Shown here one piece after another: positions 1 through 6,386 of a stretch of 14,723 bases of DNA. The number at the start of each line of letters is the position of its first letter. Positions within the stretch are counted from its first letter, which is position 1. The notes beneath the pieces were generated by a model, which saw only the letters and a list, made by a program, of their open reading frames with translations, made no database searches and was not told where the DNA came from. Origin of the DNA: an uncultured Micavibrio sp. (GTDB lineage: Bacteria > Pseudomonadota > Alphaproteobacteria > Micavibrionales > UBA1664); NCBI GenBank assembly GCA_937896295.1, contig CALBME010000113.1:1-14723 (forward strand), given 5' to 3'. The position numbers and the translations under genes were made by a program.

Positions 1-1
1 C

Positions 2-406
2 GCAGTAAATATCAAAGAGAAATTCTTGCTGCTTATTTGCAAGTTCAATTATCTGTTGTGAGATTCGGATTGTGTTTTCAAAAAACAAGTCACTTGAATT
101 TACTGTTCCACCACCCAAAATACAGGCAATACGATTGCTGTTTGCATCGGGAATTTCGCCATAAGGTGTATAGCCCACGACTGCAATATTCTTTTCCTGA
201 CAAAACTGCATCAAGCGTCGCTCGATTCCGCGCTCTTTCAGATTGTACATAACCTGATTGCAAGCTATTTTCCCTTTGGAAAGGGAATCGAGTGCTTCCT
301 GCAGATCTTCCATGTCGAAATTGCTCAAACCAAAGGAACGGATTTTTCCTTCCTCTTCGAGCTTTTCAAATGCGCCTTGCGACATCGATTCGTTACTTCC
401 ATATGG
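2..406 (-). pseudogene. Aldo/keto reductase fragment joined to an unrelated tail
   Basis: Read on the minus strand, this frame stays open from a TAA at 407-409 to the window edge. The only Met near the start is at 385-383, but AKR-like residues (P-Y-G-S-N-E-S) lie upstream of it, directly after the stop, so the true N-terminus is missing. The next part matches the middle of an aldo/keto reductase: FEKLEEEGKIRSFGLSNF, then CNQVMYNLKERGIERRL, then NIAVVGYTPYG. About 80 residues of the family's roughly 270-330 are present; the catalytic Asp, Tyr and Lys would lie upstream and are absent. After TPYGEIP the family's usual C-terminal sequence is replaced by about 45 residues I do not recognise, ending FLFDIYC at the edge. 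Base composition is clearly more AT-rich than the rest of the window. It could be a decayed transferred gene or an assembly chimera. The AKR identity is solid; the tail is unknown. Confidence 0.6.
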
Positions 407-473
407 TTATGTCTTACACGGTGTGTGCGCGACTCTGGGGACAAAGGGGCTTCAAAACCTGTGCCACCTTTCG

Positions 474-490
474 GGGGGCATTTTACCCCC
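474..490. repeat. G5/C5 inverted repeat in the candidate origin
   Basis: GGGGG at 474-478 can pair with CCCCC at 486-490 around the 7-nt loop CATTTTA. No T-run follows on either strand, so it does not look like an intrinsic terminator. Its role is unknown. Confidence 0.45.
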
Positions 491-686
491 ACCGGGTGAC
501 AGATACCAGAGAGGGGTTCCGAGTCCAAGAACACACACATGACGGTCTTGTGAGGTAATCGAGTCTGGCCGTGATGCGACTCGCGGCGGAATCCCGCGGG
601 AATCGGAGTCCGGCGGGGTTGTGGGCGAATCTGGGGCCAGAATCTTATCCCCGACTCTCACACCCCCAACAACCACTACCAACTGA

Positions 687-713
687 TTCTTTTTATATAA
701 TTATTTATTGATT
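687..713 (+). promoter_or_regulatory. AT-rich element with hemE -10 box
   Basis: A run of almost pure A/T lies between the GANTC cluster and hemE. It contains a perfect TATAAT at 696-701, which would start transcription near 708 and give hemE a leader of about 23 nt. No good -35 box sits 16-18 bp upstream. In Caulobacter a strong hemE promoter overlaps the origin, so this element could serve both as promoter and as DNA-unwinding element; the dual role is inference. Confidence 0.5.
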
Positions 714-730
714 GGACGATCGGTCTGGGT

Positions 731-1741
731 ATGGTCAGCGTCATGCAGGAACCTGAAATTGTGAAAGCCTGGAAGGGCGAAAAAACCAAAGCGATGCCGG
801 TGTGGCTGATGCGTCAGGCTGGGCGCTATCTGCCTGAATACCGTGCCCTTCGTGAAAAGGCCGGGTCGTTTCTGACCATGTGCTACACGCCGGAATTCGC
901 GCATGAAGTCACCATGCAGCCGATGCGGCGTTTCGATCTGGACGCAGCCATTATTTTTTCGGACATCCTGGTTATTCCCCACGCACTCGGCCAGCATGTC
1001 TACTTCGTCGAAGGCGAAGGCCCCCGGCTTGATCCGATCGATTTTTCCCAGCTGTCGTGGAACGATGAAAAACTTCTTCCCGTATACGAGGCGCTGCGCA
1101 TGGTCAGGGCTGACCTTGCCCCGGAAAAGGCCCTGATCGGGTTTGCGGGCGCCCCATGGACCCTTGCCACCTACATGATCGAAGGCGGCGGCGGGCATGA
1201 TTTTCACAAGACGCGGCTGTTCATGCGGGACCGTAAAGGCGAATTCGACGCCCTGATCGATGCGCTGACCGATGCGATCATCCGCCACCTGCAGGCGCAG
1301 ATCGCCGCCGGTGCACAGGCCGTGCAGATTTTCGATTCCCATGCCGGCCAGCTGTCGGGCGGTTATTATGCCGAATATGCCGTACGTCCTGTGCGCAAGA
1401 TTGTGCAGGCTTTGGGCAAGACCGTTCCGGTCATTGGTTTTTCAAGGGGTTCGGCGCAGGACGACCTGTTGCGATTTTCGGTGGATACAGGGATTGATGT
1501 CACCGGCATCGACCAGATGACGTCCATCGCATGGGCTGCGCGCAACATTCCGCCGCGTGTCACGACGCAGGGCAACCTGTCGCCTGAAACGCTGCGGTCG
1601 GGTATCGGGCTGGAAGAAAGCGTCAGGGTGATCAAGGAGGCAGTTGCCAACCGCGCCCATGTGTTCAATCTGGGGCATGGCGTGATCAAGGACACCAACC
1701 CCGATCATGTCGCAAAACTTATCGATCTGGTGCATGCATGA
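731..1741 (+). CDS. hemE: Uroporphyrinogen decarboxylase
   Basis: Cytoplasmic enzyme that removes four acetate carboxyls from uroporphyrinogen III to give coproporphyrinogen III in haem synthesis. The 336 residues are close to the family's usual 340-355. The N-terminal signature PVWLMRQAGRYLPEYR carries R28 and R32. FSDILVIP supplies the essential Asp (D78), PWTLATYMIEGGG the active-site Tyr, FDSHAGQLS the mid-domain motif, and NLGHGV near the C-terminus the conserved His. ATG 731 gives a slightly long N-terminus; ATG 743 (MQEPEIVKAW) is an equally plausible start, and neither has a clear Shine-Dalgarno sequence. The last codons overlap hemH as ATGA, so the two are probably translationally coupled. 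The gene lies next to the candidate origin, as in Caulobacter and Rickettsia. Confidence 0.97.
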   Translation: MVSVMQEPEIVKAWKGEKTKAMPVWLMRQAGRYLPEYRALREKAGSFLTMCYTPEFAHEVTMQPMRRFDLDAAIIFSDILVIPHALGQHVYFVEGEGPRLDPIDFSQLSWNDEKLLPVYEALRMVRADLAPEKALIGFAGAPWTLATYMIEGGGGHDFHKTRLFMRDRKGEFDALIDALTDAIIRHLQAQIAAGAQAVQIFDSHAGQLSGGYYAEYAVRPVRKIVQALGKTVPVIGFSRGSAQDDLLRFSVDTGIDVTGIDQMTSIAWAARNIPPRVTTQGNLSPETLRSGIGLEESVRVIKEAVANRAHVFNLGHGVIKDTNPDHVAKLIDLVHA

Positions 1742-2847
1742 ACCGTCAAAAAGAAACTGCCGTCATTCTTTTCAACCTGGGCGGACCTGATTCACGGGAA
1801 ACAATTAAACCGTTCCTGTTCAACTTTTTCATGGATAAAAACATCATTCCGGTGCCGGTCGTTCTGCGCTGGATGATCGCGAAGTGGATCGCGTTTTCGC
1901 GCACACGCCGTCAGGCCGGCGATTCCTATGCACGGCTTGGCAACAAATCGCCGTTGCTGGGTAATACGTCCGCGCAGGCGCTTGCGCTGGAACAGGCGCT
2001 GGGGCCGGGCTACAAGGTTTATGTGTGCATGCGTTACTGGCATCCGATGGCGCGTGCGGTAGCCGAGCAGGTTAAATCCGACAATCCGGACCGCGTCATC
2101 CTGCTGCCGCTGTATCCGCAGTTCTCCACCACCACGACGTGGTCGTCGTTCGAGGAATGGACCAAGGCCGCGAAGGCCGTCGATCTCGACATTCCGGCCA
2201 GTTTCATTTGCTGCTATCCCGCTAATAACGGTTTTATCGGTGCGTCGGCAGCGCTGGTCAAAAGCGCCTATCAGGCCGCCAGCGTCGATGCCGAGGCTGC
2301 GGGTCACCGCAAACCGCGCGTGTTGTTTTCCGCGCATGGATTGCCGGAAGACATCATCAAAAAGGGCGATCCGTATCAGTGGCAGTGCGAGAAGACGGCG
2401 GCACAGATCGTGCGCACGATGAATATTCCCGATCTTGACTGGCAGATCTGTTACCAGTCGCGCGTCGGTCCCAAGAAATGGATCGGTCCGTCAACGGAAG
2501 AGGCGCTGGAACAGGCGGCCGCAGACAAGGCGCCGGTGGTGATTTATCCGCACGCTTTCGTGTCGGAACATGTCGAAACGCTGGTCGAGATCGAGGAAGA
2601 GTACCGCGAGCTGGCGCATCATATCGGCGTGCCTGGTTTCACGCGCGTGCCCACCGTTTCCACGGACGAGGCGTTTATCGCCGGTCTTGCCGCCATGGTG
2701 CGGTCGCGTGCGGATATCAACGCGGTGGGGTCGGAGGTGCTGGGGCGTATCTGTCCGTCGGGTTTCACGCGATGCTGCATGGGTATGGACGTTCAGCTGG
2801 AGGGTGCGCGCCCGTGCGATGTGAAATCACCCCAGATCACTTTATAG
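1738..2847 (+). CDS. hemH: Ferrochelatase
   Basis: Inserts ferrous iron into protoporphyrin IX, the last step of protohaem synthesis; peripheral to the inner membrane. The N-terminal VILFNLGGPDS is the family signature. The catalytic His is in FSAHGLP (H200), and PHAFVSEHVETLVEIEEEY contains E277 and E280, matching the acidic metal-path residues. At 369 residues it is longer than the roughly 320-residue cluster-free enzymes such as E. coli's. The extra C-terminal part carries ICPSGFTRCCMGM and a further Cys (C339, C346, C347, C360). Some bacterial ferrochelatases, including the Caulobacter enzyme, are reported to hold a [2Fe-2S] cluster, and these Cys are candidate ligands; that is inference. 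The start overlaps the hemE stop by 4 nt, and the stop lies 7 nt before hemJ. Confidence 0.97.
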   Translation: MNRQKETAVILFNLGGPDSRETIKPFLFNFFMDKNIIPVPVVLRWMIAKWIAFSRTRRQAGDSYARLGNKSPLLGNTSAQALALEQALGPGYKVYVCMRYWHPMARAVAEQVKSDNPDRVILLPLYPQFSTTTTWSSFEEWTKAAKAVDLDIPASFICCYPANNGFIGASAALVKSAYQAASVDAEAAGHRKPRVLFSAHGLPEDIIKKGDPYQWQCEKTAAQIVRTMNIPDLDWQICYQSRVGPKKWIGPSTEEALEQAAADKAPVVIYPHAFVSEHVETLVEIEEEYRELAHHIGVPGFTRVPTVSTDEAFIAGLAAMVRSRADINAVGSEVLGRICPSGFTRCCMGMDVQLEGARPCDVKSPQITL

Positions 2848-2854
2848 GAGAGAC

Positions 2855-3304
2855 ATGATGCAAACATTCCTGTTGTCGCATTACGGGGTTTTCATGGCGC
2901 TGCATATCATCGCCGTGATTTCGTGGATGGCCGGCATGCTGTACCTGCCGCGCCTGTTCGTTTATCACGCGGGCGTAGCGGCCGGGTCTGAGATGTCGGC
3001 GACATTCAAAGTGATGGAACGCAGGCTTTTGCGCGCCATCATCAACCCCGCGATGATCGTCACCTGGCTGATGGGTATTGCGCTGGTGGTGGCCAACCCC
3101 GCGCTGATGCAGGGTGGGTGGCTGCACGTCAAACTGACCTGCGTCTTGCTGATGCAGATCGTTCACATGATGCTGAGCCGTCACCGCAAACAGTTCGAGC
3201 GTGACGCCAACGTGCATTCGGCAAAATATTACCGCTTCCTGAACGAGGCGCCGACGGTCCTGATGATCGTCATCGTGTTCATGGTCATCCTGAAGCCGTT
3301 TTAA
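2855..3304 (+). CDS. hemJ: Protoporphyrinogen IX oxidase, HemJ family
   Basis: Inner-membrane oxidase that converts protoporphyrinogen IX to protoporphyrin IX, feeding HemH encoded just upstream. The 149 residues form a four-helix membrane protein. TM1 contains ALHIIAVISWMAGMLYLPRL with a conserved His (H17), followed by the conserved FVYHA and by FKVMERRLLRAIINPAMIVTW before and into TM2. GWLHVKL leads TM3, and the C-terminus FLNEAPTVLMIVIVFMVILKPF is typical of the family. A good Shine-Dalgarno AGGAG at 2846-2850 is only 4 nt from ATG 2855 but 7 nt from ATG 2858, so the second Met may be the real start. The Shine-Dalgarno sequence overlaps the hemH stop, so hemE-hemH-hemJ looks like one transcript. 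Confidence 0.95.
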   Translation: MMQTFLLSHYGVFMALHIIAVISWMAGMLYLPRLFVYHAGVAAGSEMSATFKVMERRLLRAIINPAMIVTWLMGIALVVANPALMQGGWLHVKLTCVLLMQIVHMMLSRHRKQFERDANVHSAKYYRFLNEAPTVLMIVIVFMVILKPF

Positions 3305-3337
3305 CCTTTTGTTTGCCATAATATAATAAATTGACTG

Positions 3338-3358
3338 AGGGGGCTTGATATGCCCCTT
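3338..3358 (+). terminator. Possible weak terminator after hemJ
   Basis: GGGGC at 3340-3344 pairs with GCCCC at 3352-3356 around a 7-nt loop, and G-T and A-T pairs extend the stem by two. It is followed by TTCGAATC rather than a T-run, so intrinsic termination would be poor. It may instead be a processing or boundary hairpin between hemJ and the rho promoter. Confidence 0.35.
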
Positions 3359-3359
3359 C

Positions 3360-3407
3360 GAATCCAACGAATCATTTGTTGACAAGGGCTTAGCCCAAAG
3401 CTAAACA
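3360..3407 (+). promoter_or_regulatory. Predicted rho promoter with paired GANTC sites
   Basis: A perfect -35 TTGACA at 3379-3384 is followed 17 bp later by TAAACA at 3402-3407, a weak -10. Two GAATC (GANTC) sites at 3360-3364 and 3369-3373 lie immediately upstream, inside a short direct repeat CGAATCNAACGAATC, where methylation or an activator could act. A predicted transcript would have a leader of about 170 nt. This is a consensus match only. Confidence 0.5.
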
Positions 3408-3414
3408 GGTACGG

Positions 3415-3586
3415 TCTTTTAGTTTTTCACGAAACAATCAATACAATCAAAAGTTCGTGAGCGCGGTTGCCCGGCGTCATCCAGGGTTTTTCAACCACCA
3501 TATAAAGAGTATCGATTTATCGCATCGTCCCCCGATGCTGTTTCAAACCTCACATCCCTCCCCGGATTAACCTCACGATTTCACCT
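3415..3586 (+). promoter_or_regulatory. Long structured leader of rho
   Basis: The predicted untranslated leader contains a hairpin of TCACGAA (3427-3433) with TTCGTGA (3454-3460). Its 20-nt loop is rich in A and C and repeats CAATC. A second hairpin, GCATCG (3522-3527) with CGATGC (3533-3538), encloses TCCCC. The last 45 nt before the start are C-rich with few G, as in Rho-loading sites. In E. coli rho is autoregulated by Rho-dependent attenuation in its leader, so this is a plausible place for the same control; the mechanism here is inferred. No Shine-Dalgarno sequence is visible before the rho ATG. Confidence 0.4.
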
Positions 3587-4843
3587 ATGGATCTCCAGGA
3601 ACTTAAAACCCGCACACCGTCCGAACTTCTTGCTTTTGCAGAGGAGCTTGGAATCGAGAACTGCGCATCGATGCGCAAACAGGACATGATGTTCGCCATC
3701 CTCAAGCAGCTTGCCGAACAGGGCGTGCCGATTGCTGGATCGGGCGTGCTGGAGGTGCTGCAGGACGGTTTTGGTTTCCTGCGGTCCCCTGAGGAAAATT
3801 ACCTGCCGGGACCTGACGATATTTACATCAGCCCGTCCCAGGTCAAACGTTTCGGCCTGCGCACCGGCGATACGATCGAAGGCGAGATCCGCGCCCCGAA
3901 AGAGTCCGAGCGTTATTTCGCGCTGGTGAAGGTCAACTCGATCAACCACGAGTCACCCGACAAGCTGCGTCACCGCATCAATTTCGACAACCTGACCCCG
4001 CTGTATCCCGAACGCAAGATCAAGCTGGAACTGCCGGATCCCACCAAGAAAAATTACACCCAGCGCATCATCGAACTGGTCAGCCCCCTCGGCTTCGGCC
4101 AGCGTGCGCTGATCGTGGCGCCGCCGCGTACGGGTAAAACCGTCATGCTGCAGAACATTGCGCACTCGATTGCAGAAAATCATCCTGAATCGTATCTGAT
4201 CGTCCTTCTGATCGACGAACGTCCCGAAGAAGTCACCGATATGGCCCGTTCGGTCAAAGGCGAAGTCATTTCGTCCACCTTCGACGAACCGGCATCGCGT
4301 CACGTTCAGGTGGCAGAAATGGTCATGGAAAAGGCCAAGCGCCTGGTCGAACACAAGCGCGATGTCATCATCCTGCTCGATTCCATTACGCGTCTGGCCC
4401 GCGCCTACAACACTGTCGTGCCGTCATCCGGCAAGGTGTTGACCGGCGGTGTCGATGCCAACGCCCTGCAACGCCCTAAACGTTTCTTCGGCGCGGCCCG
4501 TAACATCGAACAGGGCGGCTCCTTGACCATCATCGCCACGGCGCTGATCGAAACCGGCAGCCGTATGGACGAAGTTATCTTCGAAGAATTCAAAGGCACC
4601 GGTAACGCCGAAATCGTGCTAGAGCGTAAAATCGCCGACAAGCGCGTCTTCCCGGCCATCGATATTCAGAAATCCGGCACCCGCAAGGAAGAGCTTCTGG
4701 TTCCGAAAGACCAGCTGCAGAAGATGTGGATCCTGCGCCGTATCCTGAACCCGATGGGCACGATCGACGCCGTCGAGTTCCTGATCGACAAGCTGAAGGA
4801 CACGAAAACCAACGACGATTTCTTCCAGGCCATGAACGGTTAA
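3587..4843 (+). CDS. rho: Transcription termination factor Rho
   Basis: Hexameric RNA-dependent ATPase/helicase that ends transcription of untranslated RNA. The 418 residues nearly equal the 419 of E. coli Rho. The N-terminal helical part (MDLQELKTRTPSELLAFAEE) is followed by the RNA-binding cold-shock-like domain with RNP1 DGFGFLR at 60-66. The ATPase domain has Walker A APPRTGKT at 178-185, where E. coli has APPKAGKT. Walker B is VIILLDSITRLARAYN, and the Q/R-loop segment runs GGVDANALQRPKRFFGAARN. The C-terminus ends in the usual WILRRIL and FLIDKLKDTKTNDDFF motifs. It has its own predicted promoter and leader and is followed by a strong intrinsic terminator, so it is probably monocistronic. 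No Shine-Dalgarno sequence precedes the ATG, but homology begins exactly here. Confidence 0.98.
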   Translation: MDLQELKTRTPSELLAFAEELGIENCASMRKQDMMFAILKQLAEQGVPIAGSGVLEVLQDGFGFLRSPEENYLPGPDDIYISPSQVKRFGLRTGDTIEGEIRAPKESERYFALVKVNSINHESPDKLRHRINFDNLTPLYPERKIKLELPDPTKKNYTQRIIELVSPLGFGQRALIVAPPRTGKTVMLQNIAHSIAENHPESYLIVLLIDERPEEVTDMARSVKGEVISSTFDEPASRHVQVAEMVMEKAKRLVEHKRDVIILLDSITRLARAYNTVVPSSGKVLTGGVDANALQRPKRFFGAARNIEQGGSLTIIATALIETGSRMDEVIFEEFKGTGNAEIVLERKIADKRVFPAIDIQKSGTRKEELLVPKDQLQKMWILRRILNPMGTIDAVEFLIDKLKDTKTNDDFFQAMNG

Positions 4844-4870
4844 GCCGTTCTTTTACAGCGATAAAAATAC

Positions 4871-4900
4871 AAAAGCTGAAAGGTCACCCTTTCAGCTTTT
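4871..4900 (+). terminator. Intrinsic terminator of rho
   Basis: A perfect 13-bp stem, AAAAGCTGAAAGG at 4871-4883 with its complement at 4888-4900, encloses the loop TCAC. The stem ends in TTTT and continues into CTTTACT. It lies 28 nt after the rho stop codon. The A-run on the other side would also allow function on the minus strand. Having an intrinsic terminator frees rho from relying on its own product to end its transcript. Confidence 0.88.
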
Positions 4901-4916
4901 CTTTACTCACAAGGGG

Positions 4917-4922
4917 TATAAT
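4917..4922 (+). promoter_or_regulatory. TATAAT box abutting the next start codon
   Basis: A perfect -10 hexamer ends 6 nt before the ATG at 4929, so initiation at the usual distance would fall on or next to the A of the start codon and give a leaderless or nearly leaderless mRNA. No convincing -35 is present. The overlapping AAGGGG at 4911-4916 could be a Shine-Dalgarno sequence, but it is 12 nt from the ATG. Confidence 0.4.
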
Positions 4923-4928
4923 AGCCGC

Positions 4929-5570
4929 ATGACCATCGACCATTACGCAGAACTGAATGATGAACAGCCCGACGGCGAATTCCTGATGGATGTCCGTACG
5001 AAGGGGCCGTGGGGTATCGCCACCGGCGTCGACAGTAAAGGCGAGGCACTGATGCGCGTGTTCGAAATGAGCGATGAGCATCGTCAGGGACTTTCCAGCA
5101 AGCAGCTGGGCCTTCCCGGCCGGCTTGCCGCGATCAGCCAGAACCGCGTCGACCTTCCATTACCGGAAGGGGTCGATGCAGGGATGGTCGCAGGTGACAT
5201 GCTGGACCGTCTGCACCGGCATGGCGGTCTTGATGAAGGTCATATCAATATGCACGCAACACGCGCGGTTTTAAGCCAGTACGGTGTGTCTGATACCGCC
5301 GCAGGCGAAGCGTCATATCGCCGCGAATACGCGAAAGACGTGGTACCCGCGCTGAACGCCGCTTTCGATCGCAAGGGTCCTTCCGCTTATGCCGATAAAC
5401 CGTCCAAGCACGCCGCCGTGCTTGATCTTCTGAAACGCGATCTGGGTGTCGAGCATGTTGTCGATGCCAAGGCCGAGGATCTGAGCGGTGGATCGAAATC
5501 CAAAACGGCCACGGTGCAGGGGCAGGGTTTTGCCGGCACCACCGTTGGTCTCGGGCGTCTGCGTCCTTAA
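4929..5570 (+). CDS. Protein of unknown function (213 aa)
   Basis: I do not recognise this protein. It is soluble-looking, acidic in its N-terminal half, with no signal peptide or membrane segment and no Cys. It begins with TIDHYAELNDEQPDGEFLMD, has a mixed helical middle (GMVAGDMLDRLHRHGGLDEG; YRREYAKDVVPALNAAFDRK), and ends in a Gly/Ser/Thr-rich tail (GGSKSKTATVQGQGFAGTT). Codon use and GC resemble the neighbouring core genes, which supports a real gene. It stands alone between the rho terminator and a bidirectional terminator, with a TATAAT just before its start. It converges on another unknown gene of almost equal length (215 aa), but I see no clear similarity between the two. Confidence 0.75.
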   Translation: MTIDHYAELNDEQPDGEFLMDVRTKGPWGIATGVDSKGEALMRVFEMSDEHRQGLSSKQLGLPGRLAAISQNRVDLPLPEGVDAGMVAGDMLDRLHRHGGLDEGHINMHATRAVLSQYGVSDTAAGEASYRREYAKDVVPALNAAFDRKGPSAYADKPSKHAAVLDLLKRDLGVEHVVDAKAEDLSGGSKSKTATVQGQGFAGTTVGLGRLRP

Positions 5571-5594
5571 TCGTTCGCATGTATCATGCAATAA

Positions 5595-5619
5595 AAAAGG
5601 GCCTGTCAAAGGCCCTTTT
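5595..5619. terminator. Bidirectional intrinsic terminator between convergent genes
   Basis: A 9-bp stem, AAAAGGGCC (5595-5603) with GGCCCTTTT (5611-5619), encloses the 7-nt loop TGTCAAA. T-runs lie downstream on both strands: TTTTGTT on plus, TTTTTTAT on minus. It sits 24 nt after one stop codon and 12 nt before the other, so it should serve both convergent genes. Confidence 0.88.
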
Positions 5620-5631
5620 GTTATCTGGCTT

Positions 5632-6279
5632 TCAGCGTGTTCCGCCCGGTCCACTCGTGGCCATCTGTTTGCGGAATTTTATGGCCGCAGGACTTTGCAG
5701 GTTCGCGCCCGCCTGTTCGATGGTGATGCCTGCTTCCTTTGCGAGGCGGCTTGCGGCGCCGGCCTGATAGTCAGGGTTGGTTTCGCCGTAGGCGCCGGCC
5801 ATGCGTCCTGCGCTGTACATGTTTCCACCTTCATTGAAGGATACCGTGCTTACGCTCATATTGCGGTCGGTGACCGGCCGCCCGCCCACGCTCCATACTG
5901 CTTCGTTGCGGCCTGCGCCGCCGTTCAGTGTTTTATCCCGTACGGCATTTTTATCCGTTTCGCCGTAGGTGAGGCCGACCTCTTTCAGGCCTTCCATGTG
6001 CGCTTCGCGCTGCTGGGGCGATAGTTTGTCGAACAGGCCCTTGCGTTTCTTGTCTTCGGGGCTGCGGAGGCTATCGACATAGATTTCCTGGTTGCCCTGA
6101 CCCAGCAGGCCGAATTTTTTGTTGGCTGCCGCGTAGTCGGTGATTTTCATCGGTCTGAACTCACCGTCCAGCACCGCGCAGGTTTCGACGCCGTCGCGCA
6201 TGTAGGGCGCATAGTTCTTAAGCTTCATTTCGCCACTGGCGTTGATGCTGAAAGCTTCGCGGACATTCGGTGCAGGCAT
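5632..6279 (-). CDS. Protein of unknown function (215 aa)
   Basis: Unrecognised. It begins MPAPNVREAFSINASGEMKL and has no signal peptide or membrane segment. A charged central part (RSPEDKKRKGLFDKLSPQQR) is followed by a Gly- and Asn-rich second half in which YGET occurs twice (YGETDKNAV and YGETNPDYQ). That half includes GGAGRNEAVWSVGGRPVTDRNMS, and the C-terminus is rich in Gly and Ser. Its own promoter is possible in the 107-bp gap upstream. It ends at the bidirectional terminator shared with the convergent 213-residue gene. Whether the two unknown genes work together is open. Codon use looks native. Confidence 0.72.
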   Translation of the reverse strand: MPAPNVREAFSINASGEMKLKNYAPYMRDGVETCAVLDGEFRPMKITDYAAANKKFGLLGQGNQEIYVDSLRSPEDKKRKGLFDKLSPQQREAHMEGLKEVGLTYGETDKNAVRDKTLNGGAGRNEAVWSVGGRPVTDRNMSVSTVSFNEGGNMYSAGRMAGAYGETNPDYQAGAASRLAKEAGITIEQAGANLQSPAAIKFRKQMATSGPGGTR

Positions 6280-6331
6280 TGGTTTTTCCGTTTTTTATTT
6301 CTTGGCTACAGTCTATGACAAATTCCATAAA

Positions 6332-6351
6332 GGCGGGTTAATGCGACCGCC
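6332..6351 (-). terminator. Possible weak terminator after the zinc-finger gene
   Basis: GGCGG at 6332-6336 pairs with CCGCC at 6347-6351 around a 10-nt loop. On the minus strand the stem is followed by TTTATGG, and it lies about 36 nt after the stop codon of the upstream minus-strand gene. The stem is short, so this is a modest candidate. Confidence 0.35.
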
Positions 6352-6386
6352 CAAAAAATTTATCCATTCTTAATATTCGTCTGCCG

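Larger units (their letters stand above)
420..730. other. Candidate chromosomal replication origin (oriC), GANTC-rich
   Basis: This is about 310 bp without a convincing gene, directly upstream of hemE. In Caulobacter and other Alphaproteobacteria the origin lies beside hemE. I count GANTC (the CcrM methylation site) at 431, 521, 561, 578, 589, 600, 606, 627, 640, 653 and 685; about one is expected by chance in this span. A motif CGANTCTGG occurs at 430, 560 and 626. A G5/C5 hairpin lies at 474-490 and a 10-bp palindrome TCCCGCGGGA at 592-601. The right end, 687-713, is AT-rich and could be the unwinding element. I found no consensus DnaA box (TTATNCACA) on either strand. The nearest is TTATCCCCG at 645-653, and TGGGGA at 436-441 resembles the weak W-box described for Caulobacter. 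The assignment therefore rests on position, GANTC density and AT-rich DNA, not on DnaA sites. Confidence 0.5.

Noticed and set aside
645..653. TTATCCCCG as a DnaA box
   Set aside because: Two mismatches from TTATNCACA; not counted as a real box, though it might be a weak site.
452..682. Minus-strand 76-codon frame beginning MVVVVGG in the region upstream of hemE
   Set aside because: Low-complexity Pro/Asp/Gly-rich translation of repeated GANTC and G/C tracts, no ribosome site, no family resemblance.
2636..2649. GTTTCACGCG in hemH, again at 2761, resembling parS
   Set aside because: Both lack the CACGTG core and the second half-site; they encode G-F-T-R in conserved ferrochelatase motifs.
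3423..3435. TTTTTCACGAAAC in the rho leader as a parS variant
   Set aside because: The central GTG is missing, so the palindrome is broken; it is better explained as one arm of the leader hairpin.
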